Assembly: GCA_017537365.1 (NCBI GenBank)
Contig: JAFYKZ010000005.1
Span: 1-64,000 of the forward strand
Direction: 5' to 3'
Source: Clostridia bacterium
Lineage (GTDB): Bacteria; Bacillota; Clostridia; Oscillospirales; Acutalibacteraceae
Length of the DNA: 64,000 nt
Shown one piece after another: positions 15,314-22,812 of the stretch (position 1 is the first letter of the stretch; the number at the start of each line of letters is the position of its first letter). A program made the position numbers and the translations under genes. Under the pieces are notes generated by a model. It worked only from the letters and a program-made list of their open reading frames with translations, made no database searches and was not told where the DNA came from.

Positions 15314-15541
15314 TTATTTTATAGGATTATAATTTTCGATTTTGCTAAAATCTATTTCTGTAAATATAAGTCCCATATTATTCATTTTAACAGAATCTAT
15401 TTCACCGTTTAATTTTGTATAAATTCGTATTAGTTCTTCCCATTCTCCAATAATGCAATTACTGCTATTACTGTAATAAAAGTAATGATTAAACGTTTCC
15501 TCATTATTTATCCCATTAGTAACTACAATTTTACTATTGAG
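15314..15541 (-). pseudogene. Probable gene remnant, 75 open codons without a start
   Basis: The minus strand stays open from after a stop at 15544-15542 to TAA at 15316-15314, reading protein-like sequence such as NGINNEETFNHYFYYSN and GLIFTEIDFSKIENYNPIK. There is no ATG, GTG or TTG with a ribosome binding site in the first two thirds. It is best read as the 3' end of a lost gene, family unknown. The stretch 15545-15639 holds nothing I can name. Confidence 0.4.
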
Positions 15542-15639
15542 TTATAAAACATGCATATTTTTTCACTCTATTTAACATTATTTAACTACTTGAAATTAAA
15601 CTTACAGAGCAATACTTTTTATAAAAAGTGCCTCAAAAC

Positions 15640-15667
15640 TTGACAAAACTAAAATATGTGTTATAAT
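15640..15667 (+). promoter_or_regulatory. Promoter of the antisense RNA
   Basis: TTGACA (15640-15645) and TATAAT (15662-15667), both perfect, are spaced by 16 bp. It points toward the 3' end of the small peptide gene, and no gene is encoded on this strand downstream. Confidence 0.75.
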
Positions 15668-15673
15668 ATAGGT

Positions 15674-15756
15674 GAAATAAGGCAAACCGATAGACGGTTA
15701 GCCTCTGTTTAACTTATAACCGCTAAACTTTGCGAGGGTTGGGCGGTTATTTTTTT
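15674..15756 (+). ncRNA. Probable antisense RNA to the small toxin-like gene
   Basis: A strong promoter is followed about 80 nt later by an intrinsic terminator: ATAACCGC (15716-15723) with GCGGTTAT (15743-15750) and T6 (15751-15756). The RNA would also contain the hairpin GGCAAACCG/CGGTTAGCC (15681-15703). Its last 10 nt overlap the end of the peptide gene on the other strand, and the rest is complementary to that mRNA's 3' untranslated region. This is the tail-to-tail layout of TxpA/RatA-like type I antitoxins. Confidence 0.6.
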
Positions 15757-15818
15757 ATGCTTAATATGTAACCTATTACAAGTACCATAAGAATTATGAT
15801 AAAAGTTTCCTGTTCCAT
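15747..15818 (-). CDS. 23-residue hydrophobic peptide, type I toxin-like
   Basis: ATG at 15818 follows GGGGGTGATGCT and opens a 23-codon frame: MEQETF, a hydrophobic core IIILMVLVIGYIL, and a basic end SIKK. A short polar start, one membrane span and a lysine tail are the hallmarks of TxpA/Fst/holin-like type I toxins that damage membranes. It has its own promoter (15911-15939) and a 5' leader of about 85 nt with an AGAGGGC/GCCCTCT hairpin (15840-15857) next to the ribosome site, a possible translational control. It is too short for standard gene callers. The toxin role is inference. Confidence 0.6.
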   Translation of the reverse strand: MEQETFIIILMVLVIGYILSIKK

Positions 15819-15910
15819 AGCATCACCCCCTTAATTCAAAGAGGGCAAATGCCCTCTGAAAATCAAAGGGCTAACCGCCTACCGTTTAAGGTATGCCTTA
15901 TTCCGAAAGC

Positions 15911-15939
15911 ATTATAGCATATTATGACGAATTTTGCAA
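15911..15939 (-). promoter_or_regulatory. Promoter of the small toxin-like gene
   Basis: On the minus strand TTGCAA (15939-15934) and a perfect TATAAT (15916-15911) are 17 bp apart. The start would fall near 15904, giving a leader of about 85 nt. It sits immediately after the rubrerythrin terminator. Confidence 0.65.
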
Positions 15940-15942
15940 CAA

Positions 15943-15966
15943 AAAACCGCCTTTTCAGGCGGTTTT
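15943..15966 (-). terminator. Terminator of perR-rubrerythrin
   Basis: AAAACCGCCT (15943-15952) pairs with AGGCGGTTTT (15957-15966). On the minus strand the stem is followed by a run of T, so it ends the leftward perR-rubrerythrin transcript 12 bp past the stop. Confidence 0.85.
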
Positions 15967-15978
15967 AATATTTCTAAA

Positions 15979-16521
15979 TTATTTAAAATATCTTGCGAGA
16001 AGTCCCTCAAATGCTTTGCCGTGACGAGCCTCATCGCGAGCCATTTCGTGAACAGTGTCATGAATAGCATCGAGACCCTGCTCCTTAGCCATTTTAGCAA
16101 GCTCGAACTTGCCAAGTGTTGCGCCGTTTTCAGCATCTACGCGCATTTCAAGGTTTTTCTTGGTTGAATCGGTTACAACTTCACCTAAAAGCTCAGCAAA
16201 TTTTGCTGCGTGTTCAGCCTCTTCGTAAGCTGCTTTTTCCCAATAAAGACCGATTTCAGGATAGCCCTCTCTATGAGCCACTCTTGCCATTGCAAGATAC
16301 ATACCAACCTCGCAGCACTCGCCGTTAAAATTCTCACGAAGACCTTCGATAATCTTTTCGTCAACACCTTGAGCGATACCAACAACATGCTCAGCAGCCC
16401 ATGTTTTTTCACCTGCTTGCTCCTGGAATTTGGAAGCAGGAGCATTACAAATAGGGCACTTATCAGGTGCTGCATCTCCCTCGTGAGTATAACCGCATAC
16501 TAAACATACAAACTTTTTCAT
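15979..16521 (-). CDS. Reverse rubrerythrin (N-terminal rubredoxin, C-terminal ferritin-like)
   Basis: The 180-residue protein begins with a rubredoxin [Fe(SCys)4] site (C6, C9, C22, C25: CLVC and CPIC), followed by a ferritin-like diiron four-helix domain (about 50-178) with the expected Glu/His pattern, e.g. [31 protein letters not shown] and [11 protein letters not shown]. Domain order is reversed compared with classical rubrerythrin, as in clostridial revRbr. It reduces hydrogen peroxide in the cytoplasm of anaerobes. The perR-like gene ends 1 bp upstream and its stop lies within the ribosome binding site region, so the two are one operon. A fragment of its 3' end is duplicated at 15123-15181. 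Confidence 0.93.
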   Translation of the reverse strand: MKKFVCLVCGYTHEGDAAPDKCPICNAPASKFQEQAGEKTWAAEHVVGIAQGVDEKIIEGLRENFNGECCEVGMYLAMARVAHREGYPEIGLYWEKAAYEEAEHAAKFAELLGEVVTDSTKKNLEMRVDAENGATLGKFELAKMAKEQGLDAIHDTVHEMARDEARHGKAFEGLLARYFK

Positions 16522-16522
16522 T

Positions 16523-16918
16523 TTAATTTCCTCCGTTTAAAATAGTTTTTAGATTACATTTTTTACAAATACCCTCAATTACATAAATTGAATTTCTTGG
16601 AATAAATCCGCGCTCTTTTGCAATTTTTAAAAATGCATTTTTTTCAAGCTGTACATCCTCGATTTCGTCGCAACAATTACAGTGCAGATGAAGATGAGCG
16701 GAAATATCGCCGTCAAACCTGTCGGTCCCGTTGCCCAGATTAATACACAAAATATCGCCCGCTTCGGTTAGCGCCGATAAATTTCGGTAAACCGTTCCTA
16801 AGCTGATATTAGGTATTTCCTTTCGGACCTCCGTGTAAATCCAATTAGCTGTTGGGTGGGTATTCGTTGAACGCAAGGTTGTTAATATCGCCTCGCGCTG
16901 CCTTGAATAGTTTTTCAT
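16523..16918 (-). CDS. perR: Fur-family regulator, PerR-like
   Basis: The 131-residue protein has the Fur winged helix ([20 protein letters not shown] ... [16 protein letters not shown]), a regulatory metal region [14 protein letters not shown], and CxxC pairs near CNCCDEI and CKKC for structural zinc. Placement before a peroxide-reducing rubrerythrin argues for PerR rather than Fur or Zur. The ATG at 16918 is preferred because GGGTG lies 6 nt upstream; a GTG at 16927 overlaps that site. A palindrome AGTAATGATTACT sits over the transcription start, suggesting autoregulation. Confidence 0.85.
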   Translation of the reverse strand: MKNYSRQREAILTTLRSTNTHPTANWIYTEVRKEIPNISLGTVYRNLSALTEAGDILCINLGNGTDRFDGDISAHLHLHCNCCDEIEDVQLEKNAFLKIAKERGFIPRNSIYVIEGICKKCNLKTILNGGN

Positions 16919-16934
16919 TCGAATCACCCAAATC

Positions 16935-16947
16935 AGTAATGATTACT
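16935..16947. promoter_or_regulatory. Fur/PerR-type 6-1-6 operator
   Basis: AGTAAT-G-ATTACT is a perfect 6-1-6 palindrome just downstream of the perR -10 box. Fur-family boxes share this geometry (PerR box TTATAATnATTATAA). It would let the regulator control its own operon. Confidence 0.55.
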
Positions 16948-16952
16948 ATTTT

Positions 16953-16980
16953 ATTATAATCGAAATTTTTCTTTTGTCAA
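16953..16980 (-). promoter_or_regulatory. Promoter of perR-rubrerythrin
   Basis: On the minus strand TTGACA (16980-16975) and TATAAT (16958-16953) are spaced by 16 bp. Confidence 0.7.
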
Positions 16981-17008
16981 GTGTTTTTTTAAAAAAATTT
17001 TTATTTTC

Positions 17009-17037
17009 TTGACTTTTAAGTGATATACGAGTATATT
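17009..17037 (+). promoter_or_regulatory. Promoter of rex
   Basis: TTGACT (17009-17014) and TATATT (17032-17037) with 17 bp spacing. The leader to the rex start is about 95 nt and AT-rich. I could not identify a convincing Rex operator in it. Confidence 0.6.
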
Positions 17038-17140
17038 TATAACAGTTATAGTTTTTTGGGAATACAAGCAAATATTGTGTTTTGGATACAATTTGTTATA
17101 TATATGTATATAAGATTTATGAATATAAAAGAGGTTTAGT

Positions 17141-17770
17141 ATGGCGTATCAAGGCATTTCAGATTCAGTTATTAAAAGGCTCCCCAGATATTATCGTTTT
17201 CTGGGCGAGCTTAAAGCAGAAGGATATACCAGAATTTCATCGCGGGAACTATCCGAAAAAATGGGCTTCACCGCAAGCCAGATAAGGCAGGATTTAAACT
17301 GTTTCGGCGGATTTGGTCAGCAAGGCTACGGATATAATATTGAAATCTTGCAAACCGAAATTGCTAAAATTTTAGGACTCGACCGCAGAAAAACAGCTGT
17401 ATTAATAGGTATGGGTAATTTGGGTCGCGCTCTTGCGATGCATATCAATTTCGAATCGAAAGGATTTAAAATAATCGGTCTTTTTGATAAAAAAGAATCG
17501 CTTATCGGCGGAACGGTTAAAGGTATGCCGATAAGAAACATCTCAACATTAGATGAATTTTGTCGCGAAAATTTACCTGAGGTTGCTTTTTTATGTGTTC
17601 CGAAACAAACCGCAGGCGAAATTTCTGAGCAGCTCATTAAATTAGGTGTTAAGGGTTTTTGGAATTTCAGCCATTACGACCTCGCATTAAAGCATCCTGA
17701 GGTTACGGTTGAAAATGTTCATTTTTCCGATAGTCTTATGAAGTTGTCTTACAGATTAGATAACAAATAG
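17141..17770 (+). CDS. rex: Redox-sensing transcriptional repressor Rex
   Basis: The 209-residue protein has the Rex winged helix (about 5-75: SDSVIKRLPRYYRFLGEL, then SSRELSEKMGFTASQIRQDL) and a Rossmann NAD(H) domain with AVLIGMGNLGRALA at about 86-99. The C-terminal swapped helix is intact. Rex senses the NADH/NAD ratio and represses fermentation genes; pflB-type genes are typical clostridial targets. The start ATG follows AAGAGGT. A terminator (17801-17835) separates it from the aminotransferase. Confidence 0.95.
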   Translation: MAYQGISDSVIKRLPRYYRFLGELKAEGYTRISSRELSEKMGFTASQIRQDLNCFGGFGQQGYGYNIEILQTEIAKILGLDRRKTAVLIGMGNLGRALAMHINFESKGFKIIGLFDKKESLIGGTVKGMPIRNISTLDEFCRENLPEVAFLCVPKQTAGEISEQLIKLGVKGFWNFSHYDLALKHPEVTVENVHFSDSLMKLSYRLDNK

Positions 17771-17800
17771 TAAAAAATACTTGAAAACTTCAATAAAATA

Positions 17801-17835
17801 GAGTATACTGTATTAGTTATGGTATACTCTTTTTT
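17801..17835 (+). terminator. Terminator of rex
   Basis: GAGTATAC (17801-17808) pairs with GTATACTC (17822-17829), followed by T6 (17830-17835). It lies between the rex stop and the aminotransferase ribosome binding site. Confidence 0.75.
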
Positions 17836-17857
17836 GTTTGAGCGTAGGAGGAAATAT

Positions 17858-19132
17858 ATGTCAGATTATAAAAAGATGTCTGTCGAACAATTAGAAGCAG
17901 AATTTGGTGCTGTTAAAGCCGAGTATGATGCTTTTTGTGATTTAAAGCTTTCTCTCGATATGTCGAGAGGTAAGCCGGGTTTTGAAAATACCGATTTAAG
18001 CAATGAAATGTTTGACCTTGTTAATAAGGATAAAGGCTTTAAAAATATCGCAGGTGTTGATTGTCGCAATTACGGCGGACTTGACGGATTGCCGGAAATC
18101 AAAAAGCTTTTTGCTGACCTTTTAGAGCTTGAACCCTCTCAGATTATAGCAGGAGGAAATTCCTCTTTAAATATGATGTTTGATACCATTGCTCAAGCTA
18201 TGACTCACGGTTTAGGCGCTGAGCCCTGGTCAAAAACCGAAAACCGCAAATTCTTGTGTCCCGTTCCGGGATACGACCGTCATTTTGCAATAACCGAATA
18301 TTTCGGTTTCGAGCTCGTCTCGGTTAATACAGATGAAAACGGTCCTGATATGGATGAGGTTGAGCGTTTGGTTAAAGACCCGTCGGTTAAAGGAATTTGG
18401 TGTGTTCCGAAATACTCTAACCCCGAGGGAACCACTTATAGTGATGAGGTTGTTCGCCGCATGGCAAATCTTAAACCTGCCGCAGCGGATTTCAAAATTT
18501 TCTGGGACAATGCTTATTGTATCCACGATTTATATGACGAGAGCGACAGTTTGTTAAATATATATGATGAATGTGTTAAAGCAGGCAACCCTGATATGCC
18601 TATTATTTTCACTTCGACTTCTAAGGTAACCTTCCCCGGCGCAGGTGTTGCGGTCGAAGCTGCGAGCGAAAAAATGGTTGCAATTCTTAAAAAAAGAATG
18701 CAATTCCAAACAATCGGTCCTAATAAAATAAATCAGCTTCGCCATGCAAGAATGTTTGCTTCTGTAGACGATTTAAAGGCTCATATGAAAAAACATGCCG
18801 ACCTTTTAAGACCTAAATTCGAGGCGGTTTTAAATGAGCTTGAAAACCAACTTTCCGATAAAAATATCGCTCGTTGGACCAAGCCGCGAGGCGGATATTT
18901 TATAAGTCTTTATGTTAATGACGGTCTGGCTTCAAGAGTGGCTAAGCTTTGCGCAGATGCAGGTATGATTTTAACCCCCGCAGGCGCCACCTATCCCTAC
19001 GGTAAAGACCCGAAGGACGCTAATCTTCGAATTGCGCCTTCTTTCCCAACGGTTGAGGAAATCGAAAAGGCATCCAAGTTGCTGTGCTTAGCAGTAAGAT
19101 ATGCATCCTTGGAAAAATTATTAAACAAATAA
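17858..19132 (+). CDS. PLP-dependent aspartate aminotransferase (PF12897 type)
   Basis: The 424-residue protein matches the fold-type I aminotransferase branch with LSLDMSRGKPGFENTDLSN near the N terminus. The PLP lysine lies in FTSTSKVTFPGAG, and substrate-binding features include CVPKYSNPEGTTYSD and FWDNAYC. The length and the FQTIGPNKINQLRHARMF segment point to the class called aspartate/alanine-glyoxylate aminotransferase (type IE). It interconverts amino acids and 2-oxoacids in the cytoplasm. The ATG at 17858 has AGGAGG at 17847-17852; upstream in-frame codons overlap the rex terminator and are not used. Confidence 0.85.
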   Translation: MSDYKKMSVEQLEAEFGAVKAEYDAFCDLKLSLDMSRGKPGFENTDLSNEMFDLVNKDKGFKNIAGVDCRNYGGLDGLPEIKKLFADLLELEPSQIIAGGNSSLNMMFDTIAQAMTHGLGAEPWSKTENRKFLCPVPGYDRHFAITEYFGFELVSVNTDENGPDMDEVERLVKDPSVKGIWCVPKYSNPEGTTYSDEVVRRMANLKPAAADFKIFWDNAYCIHDLYDESDSLLNIYDECVKAGNPDMPIIFTSTSKVTFPGAGVAVEAASEKMVAILKKRMQFQTIGPNKINQLRHARMFASVDDLKAHMKKHADLLRPKFEAVLNELENQLSDKNIARWTKPRGGYFISLYVNDGLASRVAKLCADAGMILTPAGATYPYGKDPKDANLRIAPSFPTVEEIEKASKLLCLAVRYASLEKLLNK

Positions 19133-19161
19133 TTTAATCTTTATATGTATATATTATCTAA

Positions 19162-19190
19162 TTGACTTTAAAGATTATTTTATGTATAAT
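19162..19190 (+). promoter_or_regulatory. Promoter of secDF
   Basis: TTGACT (19162-19167) and TATAAT (19185-19190) with 17 bp spacing, about 45 nt ahead of the secD start. Confidence 0.75.
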
Positions 19191-19239
19191 TAATGAAAAT
19201 ATGTTTTAAAACAAAACAAAGAATTTGGAGGATTTGCCA

Positions 19240-20670
19240 ATGAAGTCCAAAAGAGTAGGCAAGCCGATATTTTTTGTAGTGTTGATTTTGATTTTGGTAT
19301 TTGCGTTTACCTCTTTCTTCGGAATCGACAACTACTACGGCGATAACAAAACAGATGTTATTAAGGGCGCTAACGATATCCGTTGGGGTATTGATATCAA
19401 GGGCGGTGTTGAAGCCGTTTTCTCGCCCAACAAGGAAGGCGTTAAGATAACCGATAAGGATATGGATGCCGCAAAAGCGATTATCGAAACCCGTCTCGTT
19501 AATCAGAATATTACTGACTATGAGGTTTACACTGATGACAACAACCATCAAATCATAGTTCGTTTCCCATGGGAAGCAGGCGAGAGCGATTTCGATGCAG
19601 TTGCAACCGTTCAGAAACTCGGTACATCTGCTATGCTGGTTTTCCGCGAAGGTCAAGATGAAAACGGAAGACTTATTATGCAAGGCTCAGATGCAGTTAA
19701 AGAAGCTGCTGCTGCGCTCGACCCTCAAACAAACGCTCCTATTGTTACCCTTAAATTTACCGACCAAGGTAAAGCTACATTTGCCAAGGAAACCTCTGCT
19801 ATGATAGGCAAGCAAATTTCTATTTGGCTTAGTTCAACCACTGCCGAAAAAGACGAAAACGGCAATCCGAAGGTTGAAAACATAATGCTTTCTGCTCCAA
19901 CAGTTCAAGAAGCTATAACAAACGGCGAATGCGTAATTTCGGGTAGCGGTATGACTACCGATTATGTAAAAGAGCTTGCAGATAATATCAATTCAGGCTC
20001 TCTTCCGTTTGCTTTAACTGTTGATAACAGCAAATTGCAGGTTATTTCTCCAACACTAGGCTCTGATGCGCTTAATGTTATGGTTATCGCAGGCTCTATC
20101 GCTTTCGGCTTAGTTTGCTTGCTTATGATTTTAAGATACCGCTTAAACGGTATTGTTGCTGCTATTGCTCTTCTCGGTCAGCTCGCAGGCTCTATCGCTT
20201 GTATTTCGGGCTACTTCGGAGGCTTAAACAGCTTCACTTTAACCGTTCCGGGTATTGCAGGTATTATCCTTTCTGTCGGCGTTGGTGTTGACTGTAATGT
20301 TATCGCGGCTGAAAGAATTCGCGATGAGTTCCAAAAAGGCAAAACTATTGACGGTGCTATCGACAGCGGCTTCAAGAACAGTTTAAGCGCTATTATTGAC
20401 GGTAATGTTACCATCGTTATCGTATCCTTAGTGCTTATGGGTGCTTTCGGAACTCCCGATAGTCTTATTGCTAAGGTGTTCTCACCCTTAATGTCGCTAT
20501 TCGGTTCTCAGATTACCGGTTCTATCTATTCATTTGGTTATACCCTCTTAACAGGTACAATCTTCAATCTAATAATGGGTGTTCTTGCTTCTAAGTATAT
20601 GCTAAAAAGCGTTTCTCAGCTTAAAGTTTTCAGAAAGCCTTGGTTCTACGGAGGTAAGAATAATGCGTGA
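19240..20670 (+). CDS. secD: Protein translocase subunit SecD
   Basis: SecD uses the proton motive force to help Sec-dependent export. The 476-residue protein has an N-terminal membrane helix, the IRWGIDIKGGVEAVF motif of the large external P1 domain, and five further C-terminal helices with GVGVDCNVIAAERIRDE. This is the RND-like motif that carries the functional Asp. The ATG at 19240 follows TTGGAGGA; a TTG at 19225 overlaps that site. It overlaps secF by 8 bp, so production is coupled. Confidence 0.95.
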   Translation: MKSKRVGKPIFFVVLILILVFAFTSFFGIDNYYGDNKTDVIKGANDIRWGIDIKGGVEAVFSPNKEGVKITDKDMDAAKAIIETRLVNQNITDYEVYTDDNNHQIIVRFPWEAGESDFDAVATVQKLGTSAMLVFREGQDENGRLIMQGSDAVKEAAAALDPQTNAPIVTLKFTDQGKATFAKETSAMIGKQISIWLSSTTAEKDENGNPKVENIMLSAPTVQEAITNGECVISGSGMTTDYVKELADNINSGSLPFALTVDNSKLQVISPTLGSDALNVMVIAGSIAFGLVCLLMILRYRLNGIVAAIALLGQLAGSIACISGYFGGLNSFTLTVPGIAGIILSVGVGVDCNVIAAERIRDEFQKGKTIDGAIDSGFKNSLSAIIDGNVTIVIVSLVLMGAFGTPDSLIAKVFSPLMSLFGSQITGSIYSFGYTLLTGTIFNLIMGVLASKYMLKSVSQLKVFRKPWFYGGKNNA

Positions 20671-21589
20671 ATTTAAAATTGATTTTAATAAAACCTTAAA
20701 ATTTGCTCTTATAGCTTATGCGGTGATTTTCCTCGCAGGAACTATAACTGCTATATTCGGAGGAGTTAACCTCGATATTAACTTCACCGGTGGTACAAGA
20801 GCTTCATATTCTTATACCGGCGAAATTAAACAAGCTGATTTTGAAAAGATTGTTAAAGACACTGTTAAAAAGGAATTTTCTTTATCAAACAGCACCTCTC
20901 TTGCTGGCGATACCAAAACTTTTGATATCGCTCTTGCAGACAAAGAGGCTCTTGGCGCTGAAACCCAAGAGGCTTTAACAAAAGCTTTGCAAGAAAAGTT
21001 CAAGGATAATAAAATTGAGCTTTATAGCTCTAACTCGGTTAGTCCTACAATGGCAGGAACCTTCTTCTTAAAGAGTATGGTTGCAATTATTATAACCGCA
21101 GTTTTGGTTGTTGTTTATGTTAGTATCCGTTTCAGAAAGATAGGCGGTGTTTCGGCGGCTTTAACCGCGTTGGTTGCCCTCGTATTCGATGTGCTTATAA
21201 CCTTCTTCACCTGCGTTCTTTTCCGTTTGCAGATAGACTTAAATTTTATCGCGGTAGTTCTAACAATGCTCGGTTATTCTCTTAACGATACTATTGTTAT
21301 TTACGACCGTATTCGCGAAAACGAGCGCCTTAATCCCGATATGGAAATCGGTTCACTCGTTAATTTGAGTGTTAACAAGGTTCTTATCCGTAACATCGTA
21401 ACCTCTGTAACAACCTTCTTGGCAGTTATGACTATTGTTGTTGTTTCTGAGATTTACGGTTTAACATCGCTTCGCACCTTTGCTATTCCAATGGCATTCG
21501 GTTTGGTTTCTGGCGGTATCAGTTCTGTATTTGTTTCAGGTCCTCTTTGGGTTATTTGGAAAAGATTTAAAGCTTCAAAAGCAAAATAA
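20663..21589 (+). CDS. secF: Protein translocase subunit SecF
   Basis: This 308-residue partner of SecD has the NLDINFTGGTRASYSYTG motif after helix 1 and the GYSLNDTIVIYDRIRENE motif before the last helices. The ATG lies within the last codons of secD. SecDF form a membrane complex with SecYEG. A strong terminator follows 12 bp after the stop. Confidence 0.95.
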   Translation: MREFKIDFNKTLKFALIAYAVIFLAGTITAIFGGVNLDINFTGGTRASYSYTGEIKQADFEKIVKDTVKKEFSLSNSTSLAGDTKTFDIALADKEALGAETQEALTKALQEKFKDNKIELYSSNSVSPTMAGTFFLKSMVAIIITAVLVVVYVSIRFRKIGGVSAALTALVALVFDVLITFFTCVLFRLQIDLNFIAVVLTMLGYSLNDTIVIYDRIRENERLNPDMEIGSLVNLSVNKVLIRNIVTSVTTFLAVMTIVVVSEIYGLTSLRTFAIPMAFGLVSGGISSVFVSGPLWVIWKRFKASKAK

Positions 21590-21601
21590 TATTTTAAAGT
21601 T

Positions 21602-21639
21602 AAAACGCTGTCGGCTTTTGCTGACAGCGTTTTTTTGTT
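21602..21639. terminator. Terminator between convergent secF and sigG
   Basis: AAAACGCTGTC (21602-21612) pairs with GACAGCGTTTT (21623-21633) with a few more inner pairs, followed by a T run to about 21636. It chiefly serves secDF and may also stop sigG transcripts. Confidence 0.85.
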
Positions 21640-21655
21640 CTATATTATGTGGGTA

Positions 21656-22420
21656 TTAACTTTTAATCTTATCAATAGCGCCTTTTTCGAGTCTTGAAAC
21701 CTGAGCCTGTGAAATGCCTATTTCGCTTGACACTTCCATTTGGGTTTTGCCCTGCATAAATCTGAGGGATAAAATAAGCTTTTCGCGGTCGGATAAATCT
21801 TTTATTGCTTCCTTGAAGGCGATTTCGTCGAGCCAATTCGTGTCATCGTTTTTATCACCGAGCTGGTCTAATACATATATAGTATCTCCGCCGTCGGAAT
21901 AAATCGGGTCGTAAATCGACATAGGGTTTACGATACTCTCGAGCGCGATAACCACATCGCTTTTCGGTATATCTAATGCCTTCGCGATTTCCTCAACGGT
22001 GGGCTCTTCCTGATTCTCTTTTAAAAGCTGTTCTTTAATTTGCATAGCTTTATAGGCGGTGTCTTTAATCGAACGGCTTACTCTTATGGAATTATTATCT
22101 CTAAGATATCTCCTGATTTCACCTATTATCATTGGAACGGCATAGGTTGAAAATCTGACATTCTGGGTTATATCGAAATTATCTATCGCTTTTATAAGTC
22201 CGATACAGCCGACTTGGAAAAGGTCGTCGATATTTTCGCCTCTGCCTGTGAATCTTTGTATAACGCTTAAAACGAGCCTCAGATTTCCGTTTATAAGCTC
22301 GTCTCGGGCGAGGGTATCACCCTGTTTTATCTTCTTTAAAAGCTCCTCCTTTTCTTTTTCCTTTAATAAAGGTAGCTTTGAAGTATCTACCCCGCAAATG
22401 AAAACCTTATTGTTATACAT
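21656..22420 (-). CDS. sigG: Forespore sigma factor SigG
   Basis: The 254-residue sigma-70 family protein has the SigG-specific N-terminal KVFICGVDTSKLPLL, the region 2 core NLRLVLSVIQRFTGRGENID then DLFQVGCIGLIKAIDNFD, and a complete region 4 ending ISQAQVSRLEKGA. SigG directs late forespore gene expression, so this organism is, or recently was, able to sporulate. The ATG at 22420 follows AAGAGGGC; a longer frame to 22582 has no such site. The usual partners spoIIGA-sigE are not adjacent. Confidence 0.93.
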   Translation of the reverse strand: MYNNKVFICGVDTSKLPLLKEKEKEELLKKIKQGDTLARDELINGNLRLVLSVIQRFTGRGENIDDLFQVGCIGLIKAIDNFDITQNVRFSTYAVPMIIGEIRRYLRDNNSIRVSRSIKDTAYKAMQIKEQLLKENQEEPTVEEIAKALDIPKSDVVIALESIVNPMSIYDPIYSDGGDTIYVLDQLGDKNDDTNWLDEIAFKEAIKDLSDREKLILSLRFMQGKTQMEVSSEIGISQAQVSRLEKGAIDKIKS

Positions 22421-22812
22421 TTTAAAGCCCTCTTTGATTCTTTTTTCAATAAAATTATTACCTTTAACACCGAGGATTACACCTATAAAATATTTTTTGT
22501 TTCGACAAAAAAGGCTTGTATTTTTAAAAAATACTGTTACAGGGCATAAAATTTCGTCAATTTGTTTGATTGGTAAATGCAAAATTTGTTAAAAATTAAC
22601 TTGAATAATTTTCAAAATTTTAAAAAATAAGGCTTGACTTATGGGTTTTTTTAGTATATAATTGTAAATTACAAATGATGATGGGGTATTGTGCACTTAT
22701 TATGTTTTTTCGCCCTTTTCAGCGAATTATAAAACACCACAATATCTATCGTCAAAGCTTGTCTAATGGCACTAAATATGCCGAATTTTTGCGGAGGAGT
22801 GATTGTATACCT
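22421..22812. other. Divergent intergenic region between sigG and rpoB
   Basis: This 392-bp AT-rich region holds the rpoB promoter: TTGACT (22634-22639) and TATAAT (22657-22662), 17 bp spacing, plus strand. It also has a near-perfect palindrome GTATTTTTAAAAAATAC (22518-22534) on the sigG side. The rpoB leader from about 22669 is some 145 nt long. I see no ribosomal protein genes and no other coding region here. Confidence 0.7.

Noticed and set aside
22421..22582. Extended sigG start
   Set aside because: No ribosome site and no similarity to SigG N termini; the start at 22420 gives the typical KVFICGVDTSKLP beginning.
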